Assembly: GCF_025813715.1 (NCBI RefSeq)
Contig: NZ_CP107532.1
Coordinates: 2,604,001-2,668,000, forward strand
Reading direction: 5' to 3'
Length of the DNA: 64,000 nucleotides
DNA from: Methylobacterium sp. FF17
GTDB lineage: Bacteria > Pseudomonadota > Alphaproteobacteria > Rhizobiales > Beijerinckiaceae
Shown here in pieces: positions 1 through 7,905 of this stretch. The position numbers were made by a program, and so were the translations under genes. Each line of letters begins with the position of its first letter. The first letter of the stretch is position 1. The notes under the pieces are model-generated. The model worked only from the letters and a program-made list of their open reading frames with translations. It ran no database searches and was not told the origin of the DNA.

Positions 1-50
1 GTTCCCTGTATACGGCGCGGGACGCCCGAGGAAAGGCAGGATGGAGAGCC

Positions 51-377
51 ATGCGGACCGTTCTCGCCAAGGTCGCCAAGGGTTCTGCCGGGCCGCTCGC
101 AACGCTTCTCGCCGTGCCGCTCCTCGGACCGCTCGCCGTCCGGGCCGAGCCCGCTCTGCCGGGCGACGTGACGGCGTACGTGACGCGGCTGCGAGACTGC
201 AACCATTGGGGCGGGGAGGATGCCACGGACGCGGCGCGCGGCCGGGCCATCGCGGCGGCCGTGAAGCGCCTGCGCTGCGACGCCGCCGAGGCGGACGAGC
301 GGACCCTGCGACGGCGCCACCGGGGCGACCCCACCATCCTGAAGGCCCTCGACCAGGCGCGCGATGCGGACGGCTGA
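51..377 (+). CDS. Small exported protein of unknown function
   Basis: This 108-residue protein begins with a signal-peptide-like segment: basic residues at 2-9, a hydrophobic stretch around 15-30, and a possible cleavage after the Ala-Val-Arg-Ala at about 29-32. The rest is polar and charged, with two cysteines (CNHW and LRCD) that could form a disulfide in the periplasm. The ATG is preceded by a purine-rich stretch (ggatggagagcc). Its end overlaps the next gene by 14 bp, so the two are probably co-transcribed. I do not recognise a family. Confidence 0.55.
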   Translation: MRTVLAKVAKGSAGPLATLLAVPLLGPLAVRAEPALPGDVTAYVTRLRDCNHWGGEDATDAARGRAIAAAVKRLRCDAAEADERTLRRRHRGDPTILKALDQARDADG

Positions 378-849
378 GCGGGGCCCCGACGCCGGCGATC
401 CGGTCCGACGCTGCGTCCTGCGGCTGCTGCACGTTCCGCTCCTCGGGCTGCTGCTGGCGCTCGGCCTCGCCCCGGTCTTCCTGCTGTTTCCCCTCCTGTT
501 CGCCGAACCCGGAACCGATCCGACCTTGCGGCCCGTCGAACTCTGGCTCGGCACGGCCCTCGTCGGCGGCCTCGTCGGCACCGTGGAAGGCGCGGCGCGG
601 CCCCTCTACCGGGCGGCCGGCCTCGTCCTTGCCGTCGGCCTGCTCTCGATCCCGGTCCCGCACGGGCTCGCGCGCTGGCTCGGCCTCGATGGGGAAGCCG
701 CCCTCGACGCCCACCCGTACGAGATCTGGCTTGCGGCGTGGTTTTCGGCCTGGGTTTTGGCTTGGGTTTTGGCTTGGCTCGGCCTCGTGCTCCTGGGCCG
801 GCACCTCCCGGCGCGACGCGCCCGCATCGACCGTGCGGCCGTTCGATGA
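364..849 (+). CDS. Multi-pass inner-membrane protein, unknown function
   Basis: This 161-residue protein has about four hydrophobic segments: residues 20-47, 63-78, 85-100 and 125-147. The last contains a Trp/Leu-rich repeat (AWVLAWVLAWLGLV), encoded by visibly repeated DNA around 740-780. It overlaps the upstream exported protein gene by 14 bp, which suggests translational coupling. No catalytic motif is visible. The length and topology fit a small unassigned membrane protein. Confidence 0.5.
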   Translation: MRTAERGPDAGDPVRRCVLRLLHVPLLGLLLALGLAPVFLLFPLLFAEPGTDPTLRPVELWLGTALVGGLVGTVEGAARPLYRAAGLVLAVGLLSIPVPHGLARWLGLDGEAALDAHPYEIWLAAWFSAWVLAWVLAWLGLVLLGRHLPARRARIDRAAVR

Positions 850-901
850 CGGCGCCGTTCGAGGATTCTGGTCGGGGATTCTCGGCGATGATCGTCCCGC
901 C

Positions 902-1594
902 ATGATTGCCCCTCGGTCCGACGGGACGCGAAGGGCGGCCCTCATCGTCGGCGGCTGCGGTGTCGTCGTGTTCGGCTGGGCCCTCGTCGCCTACGCGCCG
1001 GCCCCGGGGATCGCCGCGGCCGTCGTCGCGGTGCCGGCGTTCGCCCGCGCGGCGAAGCGCCGGGTCGCGGCCTTCCTGGCCCTGGCGGTCTTCTCTGCTG
1101 CCGTGATCTGGGCGGCGTTCGGAACGACGACGGGCTACTTCGTTCTGAACCGATCGCGGCTCGACGCCGTGGTGGCGCAGATCGCGGCCATGCCCACCCT
1201 GGTGTCCTTCGAACGCGGGCGGGACGATCCTCCGGCGGAGGCGGAGCGAACGGCGTGGTGGGAGAGCACCCGCCTCGTCAACGGCCAGCGCGTCACCCCG
1301 TACCGCCCGCAAGGCGCGCGCGACACGGACAGCCTGCGGGAGATCGACGTCCTGCGGGAACTCGGGGTTCCCTACGACCGCTACCGCGCCCTCTGCGACG
1401 CCCTCGAACGCCTCGGGCTCGCGGGGTTCACCCGCGGTCCCGGCGGCGAGATCGGCCTGGACGAACCGATCCCGGGGGGCACGCCCTGGGGCACGTCGTT
1501 CTTGTACCGGCCGGACGACGTGTTTCCGGCCGCCTCCGAGGCCGAGAGCGACCGCCGCCTCGCGCCGAACTGGTTTTTCGTGTCGCGGGGCTGA
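902..1594 (+). CDS. Membrane-anchored protein of unknown function
   Basis: This 230-residue protein has three hydrophobic segments at the N-terminus (about residues 12-30, 33-46 and 57-75). A soluble region of about 150 residues follows, rich in charged residues and tryptophan. The open frame extends upstream to position 41, but that part overlaps two better genes in other frames and reads as low-complexity Arg/Ser/Pro. The ATG at 902, where the hydrophobic segment begins, is therefore preferred. It follows the preceding membrane gene on the same strand. No family was recognised. Confidence 0.5.
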   Translation: MIAPRSDGTRRAALIVGGCGVVVFGWALVAYAPAPGIAAAVVAVPAFARAAKRRVAAFLALAVFSAAVIWAAFGTTTGYFVLNRSRLDAVVAQIAAMPTLVSFERGRDDPPAEAERTAWWESTRLVNGQRVTPYRPQGARDTDSLREIDVLRELGVPYDRYRALCDALERLGLAGFTRGPGGEIGLDEPIPGGTPWGTSFLYRPDDVFPAASEAESDRRLAPNWFFVSRG

Positions 1595-1597
1595 GAT

Positions 1598-1948
1598 TTA
1601 CCGAACAACGCCGCCGGGTTCTTGGAGGGAAGGGCGGGCGCGCGAGGCCTCCGCCGTGGTGATGGTGCCGGTCCCGAGCAGGGCCGCGAACACGAGCATC
1701 GGCACGGCCCAGACCTGCATCGGCAGCCCCCAAAAGGCGTGGTCGCGCCCGGCCGGCCCGAAGGTCGTGCCGTGGTTCCAGCGCCATCCGAGACCGAGGA
1801 CGGCGAGCGCCGCGAGACTCATGGTGAGGCAGACCGCCCTGTCAACTTCCGGCCCGTCGACCTGCCGCAGGACGATCAGGGGCAGGAACATCGCCAGCGC
1901 CACGAAGAGGACGACCCAGTAGCCGCGCCCGGTCCAGAAGACGATCAT
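1598..1948 (-). CDS. Small membrane protein, unknown function
   Basis: This 116-residue protein has three predicted membrane helices, at about residues 10-27, 41-56 and 76-95. It contains a WNHGTTFGPAGRDHAFWG loop between helices two and three. It lies convergent with the upstream gene (4 bp apart) and downstream of two more minus-strand genes. No recognised domain. Confidence 0.5.
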   Translation of the reverse strand: MIVFWTGRGYWVVLFVALAMFLPLIVLRQVDGPEVDRAVCLTMSLAALAVLGLGWRWNHGTTFGPAGRDHAFWGLPMQVWAVPMLVFAALLGTGTITTAEASRARPSLQEPGGVVR

Positions 1949-2002
1949 GTACTGGTCCTTATCCCTCGTGTTTCGGAGCGATCCGCCCGGGCCGTGACCG
2001 CG

Positions 2003-2506
2003 TTAGCCCATCGCGCCGGCGCGCCGGTTGCGCACCATCGCGGCGAGGGCCGCGACGATGATGACCGCCAGCGCCCCGGCGATGACTAGAAGCGTGACGG
2101 TGCGGTTCCACAGGCGGTCGAGGGCGAGATCGGTGGTGACGAGGTCGGGCCGGGCCGGATCAGCCAGCACCCGGACGCTGTAATCGCCCACGTGCATGCC
2201 CGTGAACACGGTATTGATCCGGCGCACCACCGTGCCCGTCGGCGTGGGCAGGGTGAGGGTCATGTCGCAGAGATGGAGCACGATCTTCGCGCTGCACTTG
2301 CCGTCGCTCACCCGCGCGGCGGCGACGGGACGCGCCGTGTCCCGGATTTGCCAATCCGAGATCACCGGCGGGGCCGTGTAGACGGCGCAGGCGACGAGGA
2401 GGGCCGCTAGCGCCACGAGGCCGAACAGGGTCCAGAAGATGTTGCCCCAGCCCTGGCGGGGCGGCGGCAGGCGCAGGGGCTCGGGGCGGTCGGCGGCGGT
2501 GTTCAT
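2003..2506 (-). CDS. Bitopic membrane protein with external domain, unknown function
   Basis: This 167-residue protein has a hydrophobic helix at about 25-46, an extracytoplasmic domain of about 85 residues with two cysteines (GKCS and HLCD), and a second helix near the C-terminus (about 135-157) followed by a basic tail. The ATG at 2506 lies 10 bp after the stop of the M48 peptidase gene, so the two are likely co-transcribed. A longer frame reaches 2683 but overlaps the peptidase and is low-complexity. It may be an accessory of the peptidase; that is inferred from position only. Confidence 0.55.
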   Translation of the reverse strand: MNTAADRPEPLRLPPPRQGWGNIFWTLFGLVALAALLVACAVYTAPPVISDWQIRDTARPVAAARVSDGKCSAKIVLHLCDMTLTLPTPTGTVVRRINTVFTGMHVGDYSVRVLADPARPDLVTTDLALDRLWNRTVTLLVIAGALAVIIVAALAAMVRNRRAGAMG

Positions 2507-2516
2507 GCTCGGAACC

Positions 2517-4667
2517 TCACGGGATCGCGGGAGTCTGGGAGGATTCGGAGGCCGCCGCGGTCTCGGCCAGGACACGGCGCGCCTGCGCCGCCTGCCGGTA
2601 ACGGCCGATGAGGCCGGCGAAGTCCTGTACCGACATCCGGTACGGCAGGCCCGCCGTGATGGTGACGATACGCCGGCCCGCATCGAGCTTCACCTTGCGG
2701 CCGCCCGGCACCCGTTGCGGGAACGGCGCCTCCGGCGGCAGCAGCAGGCGGGTGACGACGCCGTTCTGCCGGGTCGTCATGTCGAGGTCGGCGATGCTGT
2801 CCCAGGGGATCGGCCGGTCGAGGCCGGGCACCGCCACGTAATCGGGGCTCAGGATCATCGTCGTGCGCTCGCCCCGCCACAGCCGGAAACCGCCGATGCC
2901 GCCGAGGACCGCCCCGCAGGCCAGCGCCACCCCCATAACGGCCCCCGCCTGGCTGGCGGACAGGCCGGGCAGGCCGGCGGCGAGCCACAGGAGGGCGACC
3001 CCGATGAAGAAGCCGCTGGCCACCAGGAGGGCGATGGCCCCCGGGCGGGTGCTTTCGCGCAGCACCCGCGCCTCGGTGCCGATCTCCGCCACCGTCGCCT
3101 CCAGGTGCGCGCGGAACGCCGCGTCGTGGGCCCGCACGGCGTCGAGGAAGTCGTGCGTCGCCGCGCGGCAAAGGCCGGCGGGATCGGCGAAGTAGGCCGC
3201 GAGCTGGCCGAGCGCGTGCGGGGGCGGCACGGCGGCGGCGGCGGCCAGGAGTTCGGCGTTGAGGGTCCGGCCGAGGGCCGCCACGCGCTCGCGGGTCGGC
3301 GGATGGGTGTCGGTGGGGTGGGCCTGCTCTGCTTCGAGATGCGTCGCCGGATCGTCGAGGCCGCGCGCGATGGCGTGGTCGAGGCTCGCCGCCACGAGGT
3401 CGGCGGGGGCGGACGCGGGCGCCTCGGCGGCGGCGTCCAAGGTCTCGGCGATGCGGGGGGCCACCGCCCCCGTGCGCAGGAGCGCCCGCGCGGCGGCGTC
3501 CACGGAGGCCGGGCCAGCGCCTGCCGCATCGGCCGCGAACTCGCGGGTCCGGCTCCAGTGACGCACGGCGAGGTGGAAGTTCTCCATGACGAAGACGCCG
3601 AGGCGCAAGGACGGGCCGAGGAGCCCGAAGGACCCGGCATGCCCCTGCGCCACCGCGTCGAGGGAGCGGCCGACGCCGGCGTAGATCGGCAGGAAGCGCT
3701 GGCTGTAAACGGTGTCGCCGCCGGCATAGTGGGCGAGTTCGTGGCCGATAATCGCCGCCACCTCGTCGCCCCGCAGCAGGGCGAGGTAGGGCAGCGGCAG
3801 GTAGAAGATCCGGCCCGTCAGCGGCGCGCCGCCGGGCTCGACCACGGCCGGGCCGGCGCTGACGAAGAAGCCTCCGGTAAGGCCGACCACCACGGCCTCC
3901 GGCTTCAGCGCCCCGAGCCGGTCGGCCAGCCCCTCGGTGAGCCGCCACAGGCCCGGCGCCTCGGCGGGCGAGACGACCCGGCCGAAGATCGACAGGGGGT
4001 CGGGCTCGAAGGCGGAGAGCGCCCGGCGCAGGCCGAGCACTGTGGCGCCCGCCGCGACCAGGACCGCCCCGATGGCGACGACGGCCACGAACAGCATCTT
4101 GATCTCGCCGCCGCCCAGCCCGGGCCGTGCCAGCAACCCGGCCTCGAAGACCACGGCGGCGACAAAGCCCGCCGTGGTAAAGAGCACCTGGAGGGTGAGC
4201 ACCGGCGGCAGCAGGCGGCGCATCCACGAGAAACCGGCCACCAGCGCGTCGCGCGAGGCCCGCCCCAGCCGCCCGAGAGCGGCGCCGGTGAGGAGCACGA
4301 GGATCGACAGGAGTGCGGCGCCCCCCCCGGCCGCGACGACCACGGGCGGGAGCAGGCGGCGCCAGTCCATGATCGTCGTCAGGATCGCGACCTCGTCCCG
4401 AGCCGCCCGGGCCTGAACCAGGGCGAGTGGACCGCCATAACCCTTGCCGTTGCGGCGGAACTGCATCCGGAAATCGGGGCGCCCGTCCGGCGGCGCCCGC
4501 GCCTCCAGATCCGCGACGATCCGGGTCAGGTGCTCCCGCTCGGCGGCGAGGTCGGCCCAATCGGCGCCGGCCCGCTCCTGCTCCCACAGGCCGAGGAGCA
4601 GGATGCCCAAGGGCAGGAGGACGGTGGCGGCGATCAGGTGCGTGACGGAACGCAAGCGCAAGGGCAT
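2517..4667 (-). CDS. Membrane-bound M48-family zinc metallopeptidase
   Basis: This 716-residue integral membrane peptidase has the HExxH zinc motif, seen as HELAH at about residues 309-313, and a downstream REFAAD at about 375 that supplies the third zinc ligand. Both are typical of M48 (Ste24/HtpX-like) enzymes, which cleave membrane or misfolded proteins. Hydrophobic helices lie at the N-terminus (about 12-28), in pairs around 115-230, and again at about 520-580, flanking the catalytic domain. The C-terminal 100 residues look like a PH-type membrane domain. It is much longer than HtpX (about 290 residues). The small membrane gene at 2003-2506 follows within 10 bp. Confidence 0.8.
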   Translation of the reverse strand: MPLRLRSVTHLIAATVLLPLGILLLGLWEQERAGADWADLAAEREHLTRIVADLEARAPPDGRPDFRMQFRRNGKGYGGPLALVQARAARDEVAILTTIMDWRRLLPPVVVAAGGGAALLSILVLLTGAALGRLGRASRDALVAGFSWMRRLLPPVLTLQVLFTTAGFVAAVVFEAGLLARPGLGGGEIKMLFVAVVAIGAVLVAAGATVLGLRRALSAFEPDPLSIFGRVVSPAEAPGLWRLTEGLADRLGALKPEAVVVGLTGGFFVSAGPAVVEPGGAPLTGRIFYLPLPYLALLRGDEVAAIIGHELAHYAGGDTVYSQRFLPIYAGVGRSLDAVAQGHAGSFGLLGPSLRLGVFVMENFHLAVRHWSRTREFAADAAGAGPASVDAAARALLRTGAVAPRIAETLDAAAEAPASAPADLVAASLDHAIARGLDDPATHLEAEQAHPTDTHPPTRERVAALGRTLNAELLAAAAAVPPPHALGQLAAYFADPAGLCRAATHDFLDAVRAHDAAFRAHLEATVAEIGTEARVLRESTRPGAIALLVASGFFIGVALLWLAAGLPGLSASQAGAVMGVALACGAVLGGIGGFRLWRGERTTMILSPDYVAVPGLDRPIPWDSIADLDMTTRQNGVVTRLLLPPEAPFPQRVPGGRKVKLDAGRRIVTITAGLPYRMSVQDFAGLIGRYRQAAQARRVLAETAAASESSQTPAIP

Positions 4668-4737
4668 GCGCGAATTAGCTACGTCAGGGATACCCGCCTC
4701 CTCAGATGCGTTCGGAGCCAGAACGGGTCACTCAGAA

Positions 4738-5007
4738 TTTGTTCGCCGGACGCTCGTCCACTGGAATCGGGATGAGGCTGTCGTGCTTGCGGCACGAGAT
4801 CCTATCGACCTTGCGGCTCTCACCCTTGATCAGGTCCATGGCGCCAGTCTTTCGATTGACCAGGAAATAGCCACTGACATCGGCAGCGTCCGCGAGGTGG
4901 TGAGTCGCATTCTGGCGCAATGGGCAGAGGCTGGTCTGGTCGAGCTACGTCGTGGCGCGGTCGAGATCATTGACAGAGGCAGCTTGGCCTCTGCCGGTAG
5001 ACGGTGA
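4738..5007 (+). pseudogene. Crp/Fnr-family regulator, C-terminal HTH remnant
   Basis: About 90 codons are open here and end at a normal stop. The encoded segment with IATDIGSVREVVSRIL followed by GLVELRRGAVEIIDR is the winged-helix DNA-binding end of Crp/Fnr regulators (family pattern: HQELAADIGTAREVVSR, then GLV and an EI-D ending). The roughly 150-residue cyclic-nucleotide-binding N-terminus is absent, because the upstream DNA is the start of the M48 peptidase gene on the other strand. The left boundary is approximate. A broken gene is more likely than a functional mini-regulator. Confidence 0.55.
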
Positions 5008-5030
5008 CTGCTGCACTCCAATGGTTCGGT

Positions 5031-5118
5031 GTCCGCTTCGGGGCAGAAGGTCAAGGTCCGTTACCCATCCCGAGCCGAAATTGCCGGACGGCCGACGAAT
5101 GGCCGCTTTCGGGAAGCG
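5031..5118 (+). repeat. Dispersed 88-bp intergenic repeat, copy A
   Basis: This copy runs from GTCCGCTTC to CGGGAAGCG. Copies of exactly the same length lie at 19074-19161 and 34572-34659. The 3' part (CCGACGAATGGCYGCTTTCGGGAAGCG pattern) is the best conserved; the interior diverges. The termini carry a short CGCTTC/GAAGCG inverted repeat. All three copies are intergenic and in the same orientation in this window. Confidence 0.65.
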
Positions 5119-5150
5119 CTGATGGCGATCCTTATGACTGTGTTGGGTCG

Positions 5151-5320
5151 AGGCTGTGTGAAAACGTGGAAGCGATAGAAGGATCTCCCCTTCGAACACC
5201 GTCAGTAGTGCTGAAACCGGCGCCCTAATTGCATCAGAACGGTGGTCTGGTAGGCTGGAATGCCTGCCACCAAGAGGATTCTTCTACGATTTCGGAACGG
5301 GGCCGCGTTTTCACACAGCC
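5151..5320. mobile_element. MITE-like element, 170 bp, with 7-bp target duplication
   Basis: A perfect 15-bp inverted repeat bounds this element: GGCTGTGTGAAAACG at 5152-5166 and its complement at 5306-5320. Similarity continues imperfectly inward (GATAGAAGGATC on the left versus GTAGAAGAATC on the right, read inward). The heptamer TGGGTCG flanks it directly on both sides (5144-5150 and 5321-5327), as expected for a target-site duplication. There is no room for a transposase. The terminal sequence resembles the ends of some IS1182-type elements, so a non-autonomous derivative of such an element is likely; that assignment is inference. Confidence 0.6.
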
Positions 5321-5559
5321 TGGGTCGGGACCCGCCGGTCCACTAAACGGCTGGGTTGGGTGGATTTCTGGCCGTCCGTTCTTGGGCGATGCTCCGATTA
5401 AAGCAGACCCTACGGTACGACCGGACTCGCGCATGGATCTTCCACCGCAGTTCGAGCCGCACCATCGCTGTAACGAAACCGTAATCTGCAGCTCACAGCC
5501 AACGTGCCCTCCTCATCCAGCAAAGGGCTGCGGATCAGGTCGGGACCAGCCGAGAGGCG

Positions 5560-5589
5560 TTGACACGATACAAGACATGACACTATCGA
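5560..5589 (+). promoter_or_regulatory. Promoter/operator of the Rrf2 gene, possibly leaderless
   Basis: A consensus -35 hexamer TTGACA (5560-5565) is followed 18 bp later by TATCGA (5584-5589). An inverted CGATA...TATCG pair spans the spacer and could be the Rrf2 autoregulatory operator. The Rrf2 start codon is at 5596, only about 7 bp beyond the -10. Transcription would therefore start at or next to the ATG, and no Shine-Dalgarno sequence precedes it. Confidence 0.45.
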
Positions 5590-5595
5590 AGTTAC

Positions 5596-6060
5596 ATGAG
5601 GCGGGACAGCCGATTGTCGGGCGTGCTCCACGTCCTCCTTCACATGGCCGAGTTCGAGACGCCGGTGACATCCGAGCGGCTCGCCATGGTGATGCAGACC
5701 AATCCGGTCGTGGTTCGTCGCATCATGGGCGGCTTGCGCGACCTCAGCCTCGTAACATCAGAAAAGGGACACGGAGGAGGATGGAGCCTCTCCTGTGACC
5801 TCGACCGCATCACCCTGCACGATGTCTATCTTGCCCTTGGAGCGCCCGAGATCTTCGCGATGGGGCATCGCAACGCATTCCCGGCGTGCCTTGTCGAGCA
5901 GGCCGTAAACGCAGCGCTCGCGACCGCCTTCGAGGACGCCGAGCGCTTGCTGCTCGCGCGCCTAGGCGACGTGACCCTCGGGCAGCTCAGCGTCGATTTC
6001 CATGCCCGGCTTTCGAAGCGTGAAACCAACCGAAAGGAAGCCCGTCCCGATGGCGCGTAG
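5596..6060 (+). CDS. Rrf2-family transcriptional regulator
   Basis: This 154-residue protein opens with the typical Rrf2 N-terminus (RRDSRLSGVLHVLLHMAE). It continues with a winged-helix recognition segment (TSERLAMVMQTNPVVVRRIMGGL) and the wing motif GHGGGWSLSCDLDRITLHDVY. The three clustered cysteines that bind an Fe-S cluster in IscR/NsrR are missing; only isolated cysteines occur near 83 and 103. It is therefore likely a metal-free, YwnA-like member. Its last 11 bases overlap the methyltransferase gene, so it probably controls that gene and itself. The start is fixed by family similarity although no ribosome-binding site is seen. Confidence 0.8.
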   Translation: MRRDSRLSGVLHVLLHMAEFETPVTSERLAMVMQTNPVVVRRIMGGLRDLSLVTSEKGHGGGWSLSCDLDRITLHDVYLALGAPEIFAMGHRNAFPACLVEQAVNAALATAFEDAERLLLARLGDVTLGQLSVDFHARLSKRETNRKEARPDGA

Positions 6061-6757
6061 CGGCCAAGACCAGCCCCTTGATTTCATCGCTGTCTTCGAC
6101 GATCCGGCGGCCGCCGCGAAGTACCACGAAGGACCACGCCGCTTCGTTCCCGGCTTCGAGGCCCTTCATAGAATGACCGCCATCCTCCTCGCCGAGGGAA
6201 CCCGACATGACGCACATGTCCTGGTGCTCGGCACCGGCGGTGGCTTGGAGCTACGGGCCCTTGCCGAGGCCCAACCGGAATGGACCTTCGTCGGCGTCGA
6301 TCCCGCGAAGGAGATGCTTCTGCAGGCCGAGCGGACGCTCGGTCCCCTGATGGAACGGGTGACCCTGGTCCAGGGCTACATCGACGACGCCCCGGCCGGT
6401 CCCTTTGATGCGGCCACCTGCCTTCTCACGCTCCACTTCCTCGAAGGCGTCGAACGGCAGGCAACGGTTCGGAGTATCCATCAGCGGCTGAGGTCGCGCG
6501 CTCCGTTCGTCGCCGCGCACACGAGCTTTCCGCAGGAGCAGGGTGAGCGGGAGCGCTGGTTGGGTCGCTACGAAGCGTACGCGCTCGCATCGGGGGCCGA
6601 ACCGGAAACGGCACGGAAGGCTCGCTTGGCCGTCGATGCGAGCCTGCCTGCCCTGAGCCCCGGGGACGATGCCGCCATCCTAAGGGAAGGTGGTTTCACG
6701 GACGTTGCCCTGTTCTACGCCGCCTTCACCTGGCGGGGCTGGATCGCGCGGGCGTAG
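6050..6757 (+). CDS. Class I SAM-dependent methyltransferase
   Basis: This 235-residue protein has a Rossmann methyltransferase core. Motif I is VLVLGTGGGLELRALA at about 52-67, with an acidic residue after beta-2 (FVGVDPAKEML). A post-II segment (FDAATCLLTLHFLEG) follows and resembles the Methyltransf_12/25 group. The ATG at 6050 overlaps the Rrf2 stop and has AAGGAAG just upstream, so it is preferred over an in-frame start at 6002. Coupling to the Rrf2 regulator suggests expression under that regulator's control. The substrate cannot be inferred; related small methyltransferases act on small molecules. Confidence 0.75.
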   Translation: MARSGQDQPLDFIAVFDDPAAAAKYHEGPRRFVPGFEALHRMTAILLAEGTRHDAHVLVLGTGGGLELRALAEAQPEWTFVGVDPAKEMLLQAERTLGPLMERVTLVQGYIDDAPAGPFDAATCLLTLHFLEGVERQATVRSIHQRLRSRAPFVAAHTSFPQEQGERERWLGRYEAYALASGAEPETARKARLAVDASLPALSPGDDAAILREGGFTDVALFYAAFTWRGWIARA

Positions 6758-6927
6758 GGAACGGCGCCCGATGCTGCGCGACGACCGCTCCTGCTCCGAA
6801 GCCGCCGGGGAAAACCAGGTTGAACCTGAAACCGGCGTCGCAGCCAATGCCGGTGAACGGGAATGCCTGCCATAGGGATCATGCTTCCGTTTGGGTCCGT
6901 CCGGCACCATGCGTCGTCCCGCCGGCA

Positions 6928-7143
6928 CTAAGGGGCCCGGGCGCGCCTTCGGCTTGGCTCGGCCGCGGATGCGGAGTCGGTCACCTGCTGCATCCGGCGC
7001 GGAAGTTCGCGAGCGAGGGCCGTGCGGCGGTACGGCGTCATCTTACGCCAAGCCCTCACCTCCGGAAGCGTACGACCGCAGCCCAGGCACCACCCGGTCT
7101 TCCCATCGAACTGACAGAGACCGATGCATGGATCATCCTTCAT
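6928..7143 (-). CDS. DUF1289 family small cysteine-rich protein
   Basis: This 71-residue protein begins DDPCIGLCQFDGKTGWCLGCGRT, the four-cysteine signature of DUF1289 (C-x3-C-x8-C-x2-C), and continues with the typical EVRAWRKMTPYRRTAL segment. The cysteines probably bind a metal ion or cluster; the family's role is unknown. The ATG at 7143 is chosen because conservation begins there. The in-frame upstream extension to 7224 does not match the family. It is divergent from the Zur-type gene, sharing a 175-bp intergenic region. Confidence 0.8.
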   Translation of the reverse strand: MKDDPCIGLCQFDGKTGWCLGCGRTLPEVRAWRKMTPYRRTALARELPRRMQQVTDSASAAEPSRRRARAP

Positions 7144-7318
7144 GGTCGGTGCCTTCACCTTGCCGAGGGAACCAAGTCTCGACGGCGGGTCGCCCCGCAC
7201 CTGCTTCGATGAGCAAAGCTCCATAGTTTCATCGACTCCTAACCCGCAACCGGGGAGTTTGGTCCGACGTCGACCCCTCGGATGGGAGCGGCCTCGTCAG
7301 GGTGGTAAGGCTCGTTGG

Positions 7319-7765
7319 ATGATGGACGAGACGACGGCGGCCAGGACCGTCAGGAGAGCAGTCGATAGCTGCTACGCACGCGGCCTCAACCTCACGCCGC
7401 TGCGGCGCCGGGTCCTGGAGGTCGTTGCCTCAGCCCCCACGCCGGTGTCAGCCATCGCAATCGCCGAGCGGCTCTCTGATCCGACCAGACACCTCGCTCC
7501 ACAGGCGGTGTACCCGACGCTGGACTTCCTGATGGAAGCGGCGCTCGTGCGACACGTCGGTCTGCGCAAGGCCTACGTCTGCTGTGATCCGCAAACCGCC
7601 GGCGATTGCGCCATCCTCCTCGTCTGTACGGCCTGCGATTGCGTGAGTGAGATCGCCGCCGAGCCGCTCCGAGCCTGCATCAATCGAACAGCGTCCCTGC
7701 GAAGGTTCGTTTCCGGGAGACGCCCGATGGAAATCGAAGGGCTTTGCTCGGCCTGTCAGGGATGA
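7319..7765 (+). CDS. zur: Fur-superfamily regulator, Zur-like (zinc uptake repressor)
   Basis: This 148-residue protein has an N-terminal winged helix (LTPLRRRVLEVVA through APQAVYPTLDFLMEAALVRHV) and a C-terminal dimerisation domain. Two CxxC pairs are visible: CTACDC near residue 104 and a terminal CSAC, as in the structural zinc site of Fur/Zur proteins. The pattern of a YPTLDFL helix with no Fur-type HHDH motif favours Zur over Fur. The next gene is a ZnuD-like TonB receptor with a Zur-like box at its start, which supports a zinc role. ATG codons at 7319 and 7322 are both possible starts. Confidence 0.75.
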   Translation: MMDETTAARTVRRAVDSCYARGLNLTPLRRRVLEVVASAPTPVSAIAIAERLSDPTRHLAPQAVYPTLDFLMEAALVRHVGLRKAYVCCDPQTAGDCAILLVCTACDCVSEIAAEPLRACINRTASLRRFVSGRRPMEIEGLCSACQG

Positions 7766-7797
7766 CGGCATCGGAACAGGACATCAGTCGCATGTTG

Positions 7798-7812
7798 CAA
7801 CAGTGTAACGTT
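7798..7812 (+). promoter_or_regulatory. Candidate metal-regulator box 1 (CAAC-N2-TGTAACGTT)
   Basis: CAACAGTGTAACGTT lies 32 bp after the zur stop and about 100 bp before the TonB receptor start. The same pattern recurs at 12590-12606 and 14143-14160. Matches between copies extend over nearly 20 bp (TTG-AACA-TGTAACGTT-C). It is most simply a Zur operator, but this is a prediction. Confidence 0.45.
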
Positions 7813-7874
7813 GCGACGCATTCGGCCCGACTGTGGATGAACCTGGTTGCGGGCCAGGGGCCTACCAAGGCAGG

Positions 7875-7889
7875 TGTAATAGTATAACG
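7875..7889 (+). promoter_or_regulatory. Zur-like box at the TonB receptor start
   Basis: TGTAATAGTATAACG matches the proteobacterial Zur pattern TGTTATANTATAACA closely. It ends 16 bp before the receptor ATG at 7906, an ideal place for repression. The zur-like gene lies immediately upstream. Confidence 0.55.
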
Positions 7890-7905
7890 CTCGGTCGGAT
7901 TACCC

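Noticed and set aside
2439..4775. A plus-strand frame of about 780 codons opposite the M48 peptidase
   Set aside because: Low-complexity Gly/Arg/Glu composition and no domain. The HELAH-bearing frame is the real gene.
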